In this document: one piece after another, positions 41,288 through 51,093 of the stretch | Numbering within the stretch: position 1 is the first letter of the stretch | Layout: every line of letters starts with the position of its first letter | Assembly (NCBI GenBank): GCA_025359945.1 | Contig: JANYDD010000031.1 | Coordinates: forward strand, 124,001-188,000 | Source of the DNA: Bdellovibrio sp. | GTDB lineage: Bacteria; Bdellovibrionota; Bdellovibrionia; Bdellovibrionales; Bdellovibrionaceae | Direction: 5' to 3' | DNA: 64,000 bases | Position numbers and translations under genes: made by a program | The notes under the pieces: generated by a model | What the model was told of the DNA's origin: nothing | The model's database searches: none | Seen by the model: only the letters and a program-made list of their open reading frames with translations

Positions 41288-42130
41288 ATGAAAATTTGGC
41301 TGGGGTTGCCATTGGCAGCGATCCTTTTTTTAACTTCGTGCACTAATATTTTTTTGGGACTTTCCAATCGCGAAACCGATGATGCTCTTTACGAAGACGC
41401 GACAAAAGCAATGGATGATTCTTTGTGGGATGTCGCCATTGGAAAATTTCAAACCATGTCGCCCACTTATCTGACAAACAATCGTAAAGTGCGCCAAAGC
41501 TATGCCGGCGCCCTTGCCGGAAAATGCGGTCTGGATTTTATTACTTACCTGACTAGTATTTCAGGATCATCACCGGGCGCGACGGTCTCTTTTTTTAATT
41601 GGTTTATGCAAGGCTTTAAACAAAAAACCGTCAGCCCGGCTTCATGTGTTTTAGCCGAAAATCAAATTAAACTAATTTCCGTCAACCCTAACTTAAGAAC
41701 CCCCAGCGAAAATCTCTTTATGCTTTTTTTGGCGATGGTGAAAATTGGCACGACCCTTCGAAATCGCGCGGATATCGATTCTACAAATAGTCTTGGAGAG
41801 GGAACACCCGATGCCACTTTCAACGCCTGTACCACCAGCGGTGGAACAAATGTTTTGACTGACGCCGAGGTCACCCAAATTATTACTGGCATTGGTTTAA
41901 TTATTGAAAACCTAGCGTACTTGCCTTCGGGAACTTCGTTAGGGACTTCGTTTTCTAATCTTCAAGCGGTCTGTGGAGCGACTTGTAATATCACTGACTC
42001 GTCGGTCGTTAGCGCATCAGACATTAACACTTTTCGTGATTTGATCAGTCTTTCAAACACACACACTCTTTTGCCGGGTGTGGGAATAGGCTCTTGCGTC
42101 GATTTAACAATTGTTGGGTGCTGTCCTTAA
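41288..42130 (+). CDS. Lipoprotein of unknown function encoded between two barrel genes
   Basis: I chose ATG 41288 for its clean lipoprotein signal (FLTSC, Cys18). The 280-residue product has a helical N-terminal part (ATKAMDDSLWDVAIGKFQTM, TPR-like) and a Thr/Ser/Gly-rich, cysteine-bearing C-terminal part ending in CCP. Its stop is two bases before the next barrel ATG, so lipoprotein and barrel are likely co-produced and may interact. Confidence 0.75.
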   Translation: MKIWLGLPLAAILFLTSCTNIFLGLSNRETDDALYEDATKAMDDSLWDVAIGKFQTMSPTYLTNNRKVRQSYAGALAGKCGLDFITYLTSISGSSPGATVSFFNWFMQGFKQKTVSPASCVLAENQIKLISVNPNLRTPSENLFMLFLAMVKIGTTLRNRADIDSTNSLGEGTPDATFNACTTSGGTNVLTDAEVTQIITGIGLIIENLAYLPSGTSLGTSFSNLQAVCGATCNITDSSVVSASDINTFRDLISLSNTHTLLPGVGIGSCVDLTIVGCCP

Positions 42131-42131
42131 A

Positions 42132-43247
42132 ATGAAAAAATTATTTTTTTTTATTTTCATGGGATTGGTTTTTAAAATTAACGCCGGCGCGGCAGAAATT
42201 TATAATTACAACCAAAGCTTGCGCTCATTAGGCATGGGCGGCGTTCACATTCCAGCAGAAGATGATGCATCGATGATGTTAGTCAATCCAGCCAATTTAA
42301 GTGAAATCAAAGGCATTCAATGGACTATTTTCGATTTGGGACTAAAATCAAACGCTCTTCAGTATGCTACGACTTCCACCACTACAGCGACTAGTGTATC
42401 CGGAGCATCATCGTTAAGTCCCTATTACGGTAAACCAGTCTATGTTGGATTGGGCGGAAATTCGACATTGGCATTCCCGTATTTTGGATTTTCAATATAT
42501 GACGACGGTGGCTTGGGATTTAAACTTAATAATCCTGCATTTCCAAATTTAAATCTCAATTATTTTAATGATTATGGTTATGTTTTGGGTGGCGCTTTAC
42601 CCATTGCGGGTCCTTTGAGCTTTGGATTAAATTTTAAACGGATCACTCGGGCCGGCGGTAATGTCAACTTTGGCCCGGATTTAATTTCGACTTTAACCAG
42701 CACTACTTTGGCTTCATCCATTCAAAACGAAGGGACTGGTTACGGGATCGACGCCGGCTTTTTATTGCGGTCGCAGGCCCCGTTTCATCCCAGCGCATCC
42801 GTCACCATGAAAGACGTCGGCCAAACTGCATTTATTAGAACCAAAGGGACCATCACGCCAGAACCCATCAAAGACAGTTTAAATTTAGGACTGACGTTTG
42901 ATGGCAGCATTCCCGGTTTGGGTATTGCGGGCGGAATCGAGTACCGAGATATTTTATTACTGGGAGAAACCATCGGTAAAAAACTTTATATGGGCACAGA
43001 ATTATCACTGCCCTTGCTAGATATCCGCGCGGGATTTGGCCAAGGTTATTATTCTTATGGACTTGGAATTGATCTGGCCATTTTTCAAGTCGATGCGGCC
43101 CTTTACCAAATTGAAACAGGGGTATATCCCGGGCAAACGGCTTCACAACGAGTAGCTATTTCTTTTAAATTAGATTTAGGTTTTGATCCTAATTTTAGTC
43201 TGACAGAAGCCGGAAAAAAGAAAAGAAAAGTTAAATTGCGCCGATAA
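42132..43247 (+). CDS. Outer-membrane beta-barrel protein (PorV/UPF0164-like), paralogue 2
   Basis: 371 residues from ATG 42132. Signal peptide (MKKLFFFIF, cleavage near NAGAAE). Signature SLRSLGMGGVHIPAEDDASMMLVNPANLSEI matches the family of the 40114 and 51094 proteins. The last residues are basic (KKKRKVKLRR), which is unusual for a barrel whose terminal strand normally ends in Phe. Confidence 0.78.
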   Translation: MKKLFFFIFMGLVFKINAGAAEIYNYNQSLRSLGMGGVHIPAEDDASMMLVNPANLSEIKGIQWTIFDLGLKSNALQYATTSTTTATSVSGASSLSPYYGKPVYVGLGGNSTLAFPYFGFSIYDDGGLGFKLNNPAFPNLNLNYFNDYGYVLGGALPIAGPLSFGLNFKRITRAGGNVNFGPDLISTLTSTTLASSIQNEGTGYGIDAGFLLRSQAPFHPSASVTMKDVGQTAFIRTKGTITPEPIKDSLNLGLTFDGSIPGLGIAGGIEYRDILLLGETIGKKLYMGTELSLPLLDIRAGFGQGYYSYGLGIDLAIFQVDAALYQIETGVYPGQTASQRVAISFKLDLGFDPNFSLTEAGKKKRKVKLRR

Positions 43248-43271
43248 GATTAATCAAGTTAGTCTTTCGAA

Positions 43272-44018
43272 ATGTCGCTAGAAGTGATTTCGCTTTCACC
43301 CAACCAAAGTTTTTCTTCGTTTATTGCGCAAGCCTTTTTGGATTTTGGTGCTGCAAACACGCGGTGGATTGTCAGTCAGCCAGGACTTAAAAACGAAATT
43401 GAAGATCATCTGTTAGAACGCACATCTGGGATCAGCCGCAGGGCCGCGGTTTTGGCCAACGACTTCTGGCGAGAAATTTTTAAACAACAAAACGATCCGT
43501 TGATTAATTCATACCAGTTAGTTTCTAAGGACTTTTTATTGGAGTCTATTGCGGAACACTTGATTCCTGAATTTCCACAGCTACAGAAAGGATCCGAAAA
43601 AACAATTTTAAATACTGCGATTTGTTTTTCGGATGTTTTTTTTCAAAATGATTTGCAAGATCATATGGAAGACTGGCTAGCAGAAAATCCCTTAAGCCAA
43701 ATGAAGTGGGGTCTTTGGTATTTATTGGCGCAAAAAGCGCATCAGCTTTTTCAGCGTCAAAAAATTACTTGCGAAGACCTCATTTTTGGATTGTTAAATC
43801 AAATACCAAATATCCAAATTCAAGATCGCCGACGGTTGATTTTTTGTCTTGGGCCATGGATTAGGCCGCTGGATCTTCAACTGATAAAAAAAATTGCAGA
43901 GAATAATTTTGTTTATTTAGTCAAACCCACTTCCCAGTTAAACAAAAAATTTTCCCATTTGCTGCGGCCCTACGATAGCTTTTTGGTCCCGATCTTGGAT
44001 GAAAGCTCCTTGCAATGA
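43272..44018 (+). CDS. N-terminal half of a split AddB-like helicase-nuclease subunit
   Basis: 248 residues with no signal peptide. The order of strands and helices (IVSQPGLKNEIEDHLL, LANDFWREIF, LIFCLGPWIRP) fits the non-catalytic helicase-like N-terminal domain of AddB; no P-loop is visible. Its TGA overlaps the ATG of the next gene (ATGA, shifted by one frame), which carries the rest of AddB. Assigned mainly from what follows it. Confidence 0.65.
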   Translation: MSLEVISLSPNQSFSSFIAQAFLDFGAANTRWIVSQPGLKNEIEDHLLERTSGISRRAAVLANDFWREIFKQQNDPLINSYQLVSKDFLLESIAEHLIPEFPQLQKGSEKTILNTAICFSDVFFQNDLQDHMEDWLAENPLSQMKWGLWYLLAQKAHQLFQRQKITCEDLIFGLLNQIPNIQIQDRRRLIFCLGPWIRPLDLQLIKKIAENNFVYLVKPTSQLNKKFSHLLRPYDSFLVPILDESSLQ

Positions 44019-45937
44019 TCGCCGGGCAATTTTTCAAACTTTCATCGCCTTTATCAGAGGCCAAGTACTCGGTGACTCAACTTCGTCGATGGATTGAATC
44101 CGGGATTAATCCCACTGAAATAGCGTTGCTAGCCCCAGCGATTTCTAATTACCAAATTTATTTAAAACCCTTGTTGGAACAGGAAGGAATTCCGTTTCAG
44201 TCAGTGCAAGTTTCGGCTTTAAAGAATTATGTTTCGATTGCTCAACTGCTTTCGAATTTGAAAATTAACGCACGAGAATTTTCCTATTTCGACATCGAAA
44301 CTTCGTTTTATTCAAGCGAGCAGGCCCCTTTGCAGAAATTCGAAGTCTGTCATTCGCAAACTTATTTTTTAGAAGAAACTTCTGATTTTGAAAGATCGCT
44401 GAAGAAATTGAAGATGCCTTTCAGTCCCGCCGAAAAAAATCCCAGGCTCAACTTTTTGGAATTCCAAAATAGAGTGTTCGATCAAGCTGCCGACATCCAA
44501 CTAAAAGCTTTTGGCGATAGCTTAATCCGGTTTCAGCAAACTGTCGACGTACACGCGCTGCTACCTTTAGAGAGCTGGATTCGATTACTTGAAAAATTTT
44601 TGGGACAGACAAAAATTTCATCTGAAAACGAAATCCTAGAGCAAGGGGTCCGATTGATTTCTTTGTTGGATCATTGCCCCGGCAACATCACTCACAAAAT
44701 TTATTTGGGACTTTCTGAAAGTTCTTTCAAGGCCCCCCAATTGATGGCGCTGTCGACCCAAGAAATCGAAAAACTGAATGCGGATCTTGGGGTGTTTTTA
44801 TCTCACCCGGATCAAAATCCGCTGGATTATCAACTGCAGGCCCATGCCCTTTCACCCAGCGCTCAACAGGTTTTTTTGACTTCAGAATATGACTTTCAGT
44901 CAGATCCAGATTCGCCGCATCCGTTTTGGACCGAAAATTCATTGCAGAAGTCCAATTCTGAACCGCTAGAAGTTCAGACTGTTTTTGACGACCATTTGTC
45001 TAATGCGAAAGTCCCTGAATCTCTAAGTAAACCAAATCTTCTGAATTCGGCAGCGGTAGAATTTCTTTCGCCTTCGGGTTTTGAAAGATTTAAAAAGTGC
45101 GGCTTTGTTTATTTTGCAGAGCGAAAGCTGAAATTGGATGACTTGCCTTATTTAGATCTCGAACTGGATCATCGAACGAAAGGGTCATTTCTGCACGCTT
45201 TGGTCGAGGATCTGATCCATCAACTTGAGATCACAGATCCAGAACTAGAAAAGTTGATTGAAGAAAAAAAGCGCCAATTGAATTTTGAATTTTTAGAAGA
45301 ATCGCTTTGGACCGGAAGTCTTGTAAAGTACAAAACTAAGGCGCGGCGTTTTATTGAAAATGAAATCCAGAAAAAAATTAAATTTCCTGGCGTAAAGACC
45401 TTGTTTCAGGAAAAAGCATTTTCATTTCCTCTTGAATTACCATCAGGAATAGTTACCCTTCGAGGTAAAATCGACAGAATGGATATTGATGAAAAAGGCC
45501 GGGTGATTCTGTACGATTATAAAAGCTCGGTCAGCTCGAAGATGAGCTTCACCCAATGGTTCAAGCAAAATCAACTTCAACTTTTGTTTTATGCCTTGGC
45601 GGCAGCCAAAGGACACATTTCCAAAAATCCTGATCAAAAAACTGACCAAAAGCCATTCGAAATTGGCGGAGCTTTTTTTTATAGCCTGAAGGACTTTTCA
45701 AGCCGTTGGGGTTTTGCCTTAGACCAAACGCAAGGGACCTCGCTGGCGGCTGATCAGGTGCAAAGTTTTTTGTCGACCCAAGAAATTGAAAAACTGATGG
45801 AACAGTTTGAAAATGTTTTAAAAACTGGACTTGAGCAAATGATCGCTGGAATTTTTAAACCACAACCTCATAACCCCGATGAATGTGCCAATTGCAAATG
45901 GAATCAACTATGCAGAGCTCCTCACCTGAAAACCTAA
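44015..45937 (+). CDS. AddB-like PD-(D/E)XK nuclease subunit with iron-sulfur cysteines
   Basis: 640 residues. The first part (YSVTQLRRWIESGINPTEIALLAPAI) is a central AddB domain. The C-terminal nuclease carries the iron-sulfur staple: one Cys in FKKCGFVYF and three in CANCKWNQLC at the end. The catalytic core is GKIDRMDIDEKGRVILYDYKSS (Asp, then DYK). With AddA it would process double-strand ends for recombination. It overlaps addA by 28 bases. Confidence 0.82.
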   Translation: MIAGQFFKLSSPLSEAKYSVTQLRRWIESGINPTEIALLAPAISNYQIYLKPLLEQEGIPFQSVQVSALKNYVSIAQLLSNLKINAREFSYFDIETSFYSSEQAPLQKFEVCHSQTYFLEETSDFERSLKKLKMPFSPAEKNPRLNFLEFQNRVFDQAADIQLKAFGDSLIRFQQTVDVHALLPLESWIRLLEKFLGQTKISSENEILEQGVRLISLLDHCPGNITHKIYLGLSESSFKAPQLMALSTQEIEKLNADLGVFLSHPDQNPLDYQLQAHALSPSAQQVFLTSEYDFQSDPDSPHPFWTENSLQKSNSEPLEVQTVFDDHLSNAKVPESLSKPNLLNSAAVEFLSPSGFERFKKCGFVYFAERKLKLDDLPYLDLELDHRTKGSFLHALVEDLIHQLEITDPELEKLIEEKKRQLNFEFLEESLWTGSLVKYKTKARRFIENEIQKKIKFPGVKTLFQEKAFSFPLELPSGIVTLRGKIDRMDIDEKGRVILYDYKSSVSSKMSFTQWFKQNQLQLLFYALAAAKGHISKNPDQKTDQKPFEIGGAFFYSLKDFSSRWGFALDQTQGTSLAADQVQSFLSTQEIEKLMEQFENVLKTGLEQMIAGIFKPQPHNPDECANCKWNQLCRAPHLKT

Positions 45938-48864
45938 GATCGCGATTGAAAGAAAGAACGTCGCTGGTTTCCACTCTGGTCAAAGCCGGTGCCGGCGCTG
46001 GCAAAACAACTTTCTTGACCGAATCTGTTCTGGGTTTGGCTTTGCAGTACTATGAAAAAGAAAATCGATGGCCTCGTTTGGTTGTGACCACATTTACTCG
46101 CAAAGCCACGCATGAACTCAAAGAACGAATCCTGAAAAAAGCGCTTCAACTGGAATCCGAAAAGCTGACCGAGTTTGCTCAAAAAAAATCGCATCTACAG
46201 ATTTCAACAATTCATGGTGTCCTGTATTCGTTTCTGAAAAGTTACGGGACGCATTTGGGATTGTCTCCGCAATTGATTTTTTTAAATTCTACTGAAGAAA
46301 AGCGCGTGCTTAAGAAAAAGATCAGGGAACTTATTTCGAACAATGATGACTTTCGATTAGCGTTTGAAAACTTAATGGAGTTTATGGAATGGAACCAATT
46401 ATTGCAGGGTTTACCGCAGATTCTATCAAGTGTTTATTTGCGGCCTGATTTGGCCCCTTATTCTGAAACTCAAGTGCGGCAAGCGCGAGCTCAACTACAG
46501 GGTGACGTCCTTCAACTTTTTCAAAGAATCAAAATAGCGTCAGCTGGCGAAAAATTAAATGCTGCGTGGACGGATTATTTATCCCAAGACGTGGCTACAA
46601 ACCCTCCAAGAATTCAAAATGCTTGCAGCGAAGATTTTAAGAATCAAATAAAATCTTTGCAGGCGCTTCTGGAAATTTCTGAAAGTTTTTTCTACCAGGA
46701 GCAAAATCTTCCAGCCTACGCGCAGATGGCAAAGTCCTTGCAGATATTTTTAAATCACCTATCGCAAGCGTTTTACCAACACAAAATAAGTCGAGGCCAA
46801 ATTTCTTTAGAGGATTTAGAAGTATTAAGCTTGCGCCTGATTCGAGACCATTCCTTTACGGCTGAAAGTTTTTCGAACGAGTGGGATTTTTGGCTGATCG
46901 ACGAATACCAAGATACTTCCCCCCGACAGGTGGAATTGATTCAAAGCCTACAGGGCGCGAAAAAAAGTTATGTGGTTGGCGACCCCCAGCAAAGTATTTA
47001 TCTTTTTCGTGGGGCAGATCCAGGAGTGTTTTTAAAAAAGGAAAATGAAACTAAAATCAGTCAGGGACGCCAGGAAATTCTGAATACAAACTATCGCTCG
47101 ACAGCCACTTTGATCAGTTTTTTTAATTCCTTCTTCGCGAAGATTAATTCGCAGTATCTACATATGTTGGTGGCTCCAAATCCAAAACCTGCTCTCGAAC
47201 GACCTTCTGAAATTCGCTATTATCATCCCGGAAAAATTAGGGACGTCAAAAGCAATCCTAGCTTTGATATAGACAACTGGGAATTAAAGACAATTGTCGC
47301 CGAAATTGTTCGTGCCTTGGAAGCAGGGGTTGCCGCCCAGGATATTGCCGTTCTTCATCGAAAGAATGACGACCTGGAAAAGTTAGCCAAGGTCTGTTTC
47401 GAACTCCAAATTCCAGTCGAGCTTCATTCGTCGGGATCTTTTTTTCATCGCCAAGAAATTCAGGATGCCACGCACATTTTAAAATTTCTTTTGAACCCTC
47501 ATGATAATTTAAATTTTTTATCAGTTCTGCGAAGCCCCTGGTTTTTTCTTGAGGACCAAAAAATTTTAGACATGCTTCAAACCATCGATCCCAAAGCGTC
47601 TTCGTATTGGGACCACTTTAAAAAATTCGATGTCGAACCCATTTCCCAGCTGTCCAATTACCTGCAGCGGTTGCGCTTGCAAAGCTGGCTTGAAGTCCTG
47701 ACGTTGATTTTGTTTCAGCAAAAAATGTTTTTAACCAGCCACGCGATGGATCCCTCGGGACGTCGAGAAGCCAATCTTTGGAAATGGCTTCAGATTCTGT
47801 CGGAAGACGCCAATAAAGAAAACTCGCAAGTTTTAAAGTGGCTTGACACTCCACAAAATCCAAACCTTGAATCCAGTACTGATCAAGACGGCATACCCTC
47901 AAAAAGTCCATCGCGAGTGCAGCTAATGACAATTCATGCGTCCAAAGGGTTGCAGTTTGAACACGTGATTTTATTTGGAATGGGAAAGTATCGGCCCCAA
48001 AGTTCACAAAATCTATTTTATTTGGGTCAGAGCGAATATTTTTTCGGCATGCCTAACGAAGAATCCAAAACAGAATATCCAGCTGCGGTTCAAATGTTGA
48101 AAGCTAAGCAAAAAGAAAACGAGCGAGCCGAGTACGATCGACTTCTGTACGTGGCCTTAACCCGCGCCGAAAATAGTTTAAGTTTAGTTTTAGCCGCCCG
48201 AGATTCCGAGGCTTGGACGCAAAGAATTTGGCACCCGGATCCCAGTGAAAGTGTGATTTATCTTGAGGGGGAATTTTTGCCACAACTTTTGACCAGCCCA
48301 AAGACCGACACAAGTCCAATGTCGCGCAGGCGATTAGATCTGGCGCGTTTGCCCGTACGAACCCAAAAAAGTTTTTCTCAAAACCAACGGCAGTCATTTC
48401 AGACTGCAGACTTTGATGCCATCAAAGCAGCGCAACGTGGGATTCGCGCGCATTCCCTTTTTGAATCTCTGAAATATCGACCGCAAACATTGGCCAGTGA
48501 ATTGTCGCTGGATCCCGCATTGACGAAAGCCATTCGGTTTTTGCATACATGGCAGCAAGGACAAATCTTAAAAATTATTTCTGCGGGAGAGGTGGAATTC
48601 GATTTTAAAATTCTGGTGGGCGGCGAAATTCAGTCAGGCCAAATTGATCTTTGGGGCATCGTAGATGGCAAATTATATTTGGTGGATTATAAAACCGGCC
48701 AAAGTCGCTACAGCCAAAAAGCGTTTGAACAATTGAGTTTTTATTTGTCGTGTCTTCACTTGATTCAGCCTGACTTAAAAGCACTAGACCATCAGTTATT
48801 GGTCGTTTACCCTTTTGAAGAAAAGGTTGAAATCAATGAATTCCCAATTCGTCATTCTCTTTAG
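45910..48864 (+). CDS. addA: AddA-like UvrD-family helicase with nuclease domain
   Basis: 984 residues from ATG 45910; ATGs at 45898 and 45883 are alternatives. Superfamily 1 helicase motifs: KAGAGAGKTT (I), TFTRKATHELKERI (Ia), LIDEYQDTSPRQ (II), VGDPQQSIYLFRGA (III), LMTIHASKGLQFEHV (V) and LLYVALTRAENSLSL (VI). A C-terminal RecB-type nuclease follows (GQIDLWGIVDGKLYLVDYKTG). The motor and nuclease subunit of end resection. No recBCD genes are in the window. Confidence 0.92.
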   Translation: MQSSSPENLRSRLKERTSLVSTLVKAGAGAGKTTFLTESVLGLALQYYEKENRWPRLVVTTFTRKATHELKERILKKALQLESEKLTEFAQKKSHLQISTIHGVLYSFLKSYGTHLGLSPQLIFLNSTEEKRVLKKKIRELISNNDDFRLAFENLMEFMEWNQLLQGLPQILSSVYLRPDLAPYSETQVRQARAQLQGDVLQLFQRIKIASAGEKLNAAWTDYLSQDVATNPPRIQNACSEDFKNQIKSLQALLEISESFFYQEQNLPAYAQMAKSLQIFLNHLSQAFYQHKISRGQISLEDLEVLSLRLIRDHSFTAESFSNEWDFWLIDEYQDTSPRQVELIQSLQGAKKSYVVGDPQQSIYLFRGADPGVFLKKENETKISQGRQEILNTNYRSTATLISFFNSFFAKINSQYLHMLVAPNPKPALERPSEIRYYHPGKIRDVKSNPSFDIDNWELKTIVAEIVRALEAGVAAQDIAVLHRKNDDLEKLAKVCFELQIPVELHSSGSFFHRQEIQDATHILKFLLNPHDNLNFLSVLRSPWFFLEDQKILDMLQTIDPKASSYWDHFKKFDVEPISQLSNYLQRLRLQSWLEVLTLILFQQKMFLTSHAMDPSGRREANLWKWLQILSEDANKENSQVLKWLDTPQNPNLESSTDQDGIPSKSPSRVQLMTIHASKGLQFEHVILFGMGKYRPQSSQNLFYLGQSEYFFGMPNEESKTEYPAAVQMLKAKQKENERAEYDRLLYVALTRAENSLSLVLAARDSEAWTQRIWHPDPSESVIYLEGEFLPQLLTSPKTDTSPMSRRRLDLARLPVRTQKSFSQNQRQSFQTADFDAIKAAQRGIRAHSLFESLKYRPQTLASELSLDPALTKAIRFLHTWQQGQILKIISAGEVEFDFKILVGGEIQSGQIDLWGIVDGKLYLVDYKTGQSRYSQKAFEQLSFYLSCLHLIQPDLKALDHQLLVVYPFEEKVEINEFPIRHSL

Positions 48865-49567
48865 CGACGGCGCATGTTCCGGAAATCCAGGCCCTGGAGG
48901 ATGGGCCGCGGTCATGCAAAGGCAAAGTAATGTGTTTGAGATTGGCGGATTCGAACCTGCAACAACCAACAATCGAATGGAACTATTGGGCTGCTTAGAA
49001 GGCTTGAGAAAAAGTTTGTCATTTCAGTCACCGATTAAATATTACACAGACTCTTCTTATGTTTTGTATGGCGCCAACCAATGGATTCACGGTTGGAAAA
49101 AAAGAAATTGGAGAACTGCTGAAAACCAACCCGTTCTGAATCAAGATCTTTGGCAACAATTGGATCGCCTTTTACAAGATGTCCCCAAAGAACAAATTGA
49201 CTGGAAGTATTGTAAAGGCCATGCGGGCATTCCCGGAAACGAACGCTGCGACGAGATTTCAGTATCGTTAAGTTTAAAAAAATCCATTTTTCTTTTTAAC
49301 GGATCCGCGAAAGATTATATGTGGGATTTGCAGACTCTACCGCCGGATCTGCCTTGGCCGCAAATGAACAGTTCCAAAACAAAAAAAGTTGTCTTTAGTT
49401 ATTTAAGTTACATCAACGGCAAAGTTTACCGCGATACCGATTGGAAATCGTGCGAGGCTCGCGTCAAGGGTCGAAGCGGAGTTCAATTTAAAAAGACCCA
49501 CTCCGCGACCGAAGAGATGGAGGTTCTAAAATCTTGGGGCCTGCCTGGATCCACCAAGTTTTCTTAA
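48836..49567 (+). CDS. rnhA: Ribonuclease HI with C-terminal viroplasmin-like domain
   Basis: 243 residues from ATG 48836. RNase HI core over about 1-150: SDGACSGNPGPGGWA (Asp10), NNRMELLG (Glu), YTDSSYV (Asp), CKGHAGIPGNERCDEIS (Asp). After a linker, about 180-238 (FSYLSYINGKVYRDTDWKSCEARVKGRSGVQFKK) resembles the caulimovirus viroplasmin/RNase H1 hybrid-binding domain, which is normally N-terminal. Starts 29 bases inside addA, so it joins the end-processing cluster. Confidence 0.85.
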   Translation: MNSQFVILFSDGACSGNPGPGGWAAVMQRQSNVFEIGGFEPATTNNRMELLGCLEGLRKSLSFQSPIKYYTDSSYVLYGANQWIHGWKKRNWRTAENQPVLNQDLWQQLDRLLQDVPKEQIDWKYCKGHAGIPGNERCDEISVSLSLKKSIFLFNGSAKDYMWDLQTLPPDLPWPQMNSSKTKKVVFSYLSYINGKVYRDTDWKSCEARVKGRSGVQFKKTHSATEEMEVLKSWGLPGSTKFS

Positions 49568-49682
49568 AAAATCGATTTTTCTTTTGACCGCTTTCGAAAA
49601 GTCTCAAACAATCTTTTGGTCGAGCCTGCTCTCCGATGGAGATCTGGTAGATCGATAAAAAATTAATGAGGGGGATAACGAT

Positions 49683-50147
49683 ATGAAAGCAATATTTGCT
49701 GGCGCAGCTAGCTCATTGGCAGTGATTTTATTTTCGGGGATGGTTCAGGCGGCTTGCACTGACTATACGGGATTTTATACTTACACAAAAAGTAAACCTT
49801 TTTTATGTGTGGAACTTACGCAAAATGCCTGTGCAGGTCTAATAACCAATAGCTTGAACGATGACGGATCAACAGAATTAACGACTTTGACAGCATCGGC
49901 TGGCGACCAGGATCTTCCGGGCACCCCTGCAAATATTAAATTAAATATCGAGTTTAACCCCGATGGTAATTTATTTTTATCAGTGAAAGATGTTACTGCT
50001 CAACAAGTTTTGGCCACTTCGCTATTTACTTTAGACGAAGCCACAAAAAATTTAGTGATCATCAACCAACAATATGGCAAATCTGAAATGACTACTTTTA
50101 TTAAACAAGCAGACCTTGCTACTTGCAAAAAGGCTGTTGGTTTATAA
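49683..50147 (+). CDS. Small secreted protein of unknown function
   Basis: 154 residues with a Sec signal peptide (cleavage after MVQAA). Four cysteines in the mature part (CTDYTG, FLCVEL, NACAGL, ATCKKA) suggest two disulfides. Beta-rich, single domain. Starts after GAGGGGG and ends with a strong terminator, so it stands alone. Confidence 0.75.
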   Translation: MKAIFAGAASSLAVILFSGMVQAACTDYTGFYTYTKSKPFLCVELTQNACAGLITNSLNDDGSTELTTLTASAGDQDLPGTPANIKLNIEFNPDGNLFLSVKDVTAQQVLATSLFTLDEATKNLVIINQQYGKSEMTTFIKQADLATCKKAVGL

Positions 50148-50213
50148 GACGTTTTTTTCAATTTTTTGTAATTTGATTATTTTTCTAGATTAGTTCTAAA
50201 CTATTTTTAATTT

Positions 50214-50244
50214 AAAGGTCCGAAGTTTTTCGGGCCTTTTTTTT
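50214..50244 (+). terminator. Rho-independent terminator
   Basis: AAAGGTCCGA/TCGGGCCTTT with one G-U pair, followed by TTTTTTTC. It ends the transcript of the small secreted protein. Confidence 0.85.
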
Positions 50245-50311
50245 CTTGGCCAAATTCATCAAAGACTTTTATCCTAAAGCGAATTCACTTTAGCCAGGAG
50301 CTTTTTAAAGA

Positions 50312-51088
50312 ATGGAAACAAAAAATGCGCATATTCTGATTACGGGAGCTAACCGTGGCATCGGCCGGGCCTTTGCCGAACGAATGGCCGAAGACAAAGC
50401 CCATCTAATTCTACCGCTTCGCACTGAAGACCCAGAGCTTAAAAAAATTCTGTTAGAAAAAGGGGCGGCCAGTGTCGAGATTTCAAAATTAGATTTATCG
50501 GATCGACTGAATATTGAAAGATTTATCGAGGAAAATAAAGCCCGCGATATCGATATTTTATTTAACAATGCGGGAATGTTGACCGGGGGATTGATCGAAG
50601 AACAAAAAATCGAAGAAATCTATCAACTACTTCAGGTTAATATCAGTGCGTTGATTCATATGACTCACGGATTTCTGCCGCAGATGTTGAAACGAAAAAA
50701 AGGGAAAGTGATTAACCACGCTAGTGTTTCGGGGTATTTGTATTTCCCCTGCGCTTCTGTTTATGCGGCTTCGAAAGCTGCGGTCATTGCATTTACTCAG
50801 TCTGTGGAATTAGAACTTAAAAATACCGGCGTATCGACACTGTGTCTTGTAACTCCAGGAGTTGAAACCCGCATGTACCGAGATATTTCAAATAAATATT
50901 CCAAAAATTTAGACGTAGGCTTTTTAAAAGGAATGCCTGTAAAAGAATACGCCGACCGAATCCGCTACGCCATCCACGAAGATGTCGAGTTTTTAAAACC
51001 CACAGGCTTTCAAGGTATTGGACTACTTGCGAACAAATACGCGCGGCCCTTGTTCAATCGATATGTGATGGGAAAATTTAAACGGTAA
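50312..51088 (+). CDS. Short-chain dehydrogenase/reductase
   Basis: 258 residues, classical SDR. The nucleotide motif TGANRGIGRAF, the NNAG motif, the catalytic Ser in HASVSGY and Tyr-x3-Lys in YAASKAA, and the PG motif (VTPGVET) are all present. Substrate unknown. Its 3' end faces the next gene across five bases. Confidence 0.9.
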   Translation: METKNAHILITGANRGIGRAFAERMAEDKAHLILPLRTEDPELKKILLEKGAASVEISKLDLSDRLNIERFIEENKARDIDILFNNAGMLTGGLIEEQKIEEIYQLLQVNISALIHMTHGFLPQMLKRKKGKVINHASVSGYLYFPCASVYAASKAAVIAFTQSVELELKNTGVSTLCLVTPGVETRMYRDISNKYSKNLDVGFLKGMPVKEYADRIRYAIHEDVEFLKPTGFQGIGLLANKYARPLFNRYVMGKFKR

Positions 51089-51093
51089 TCGTT

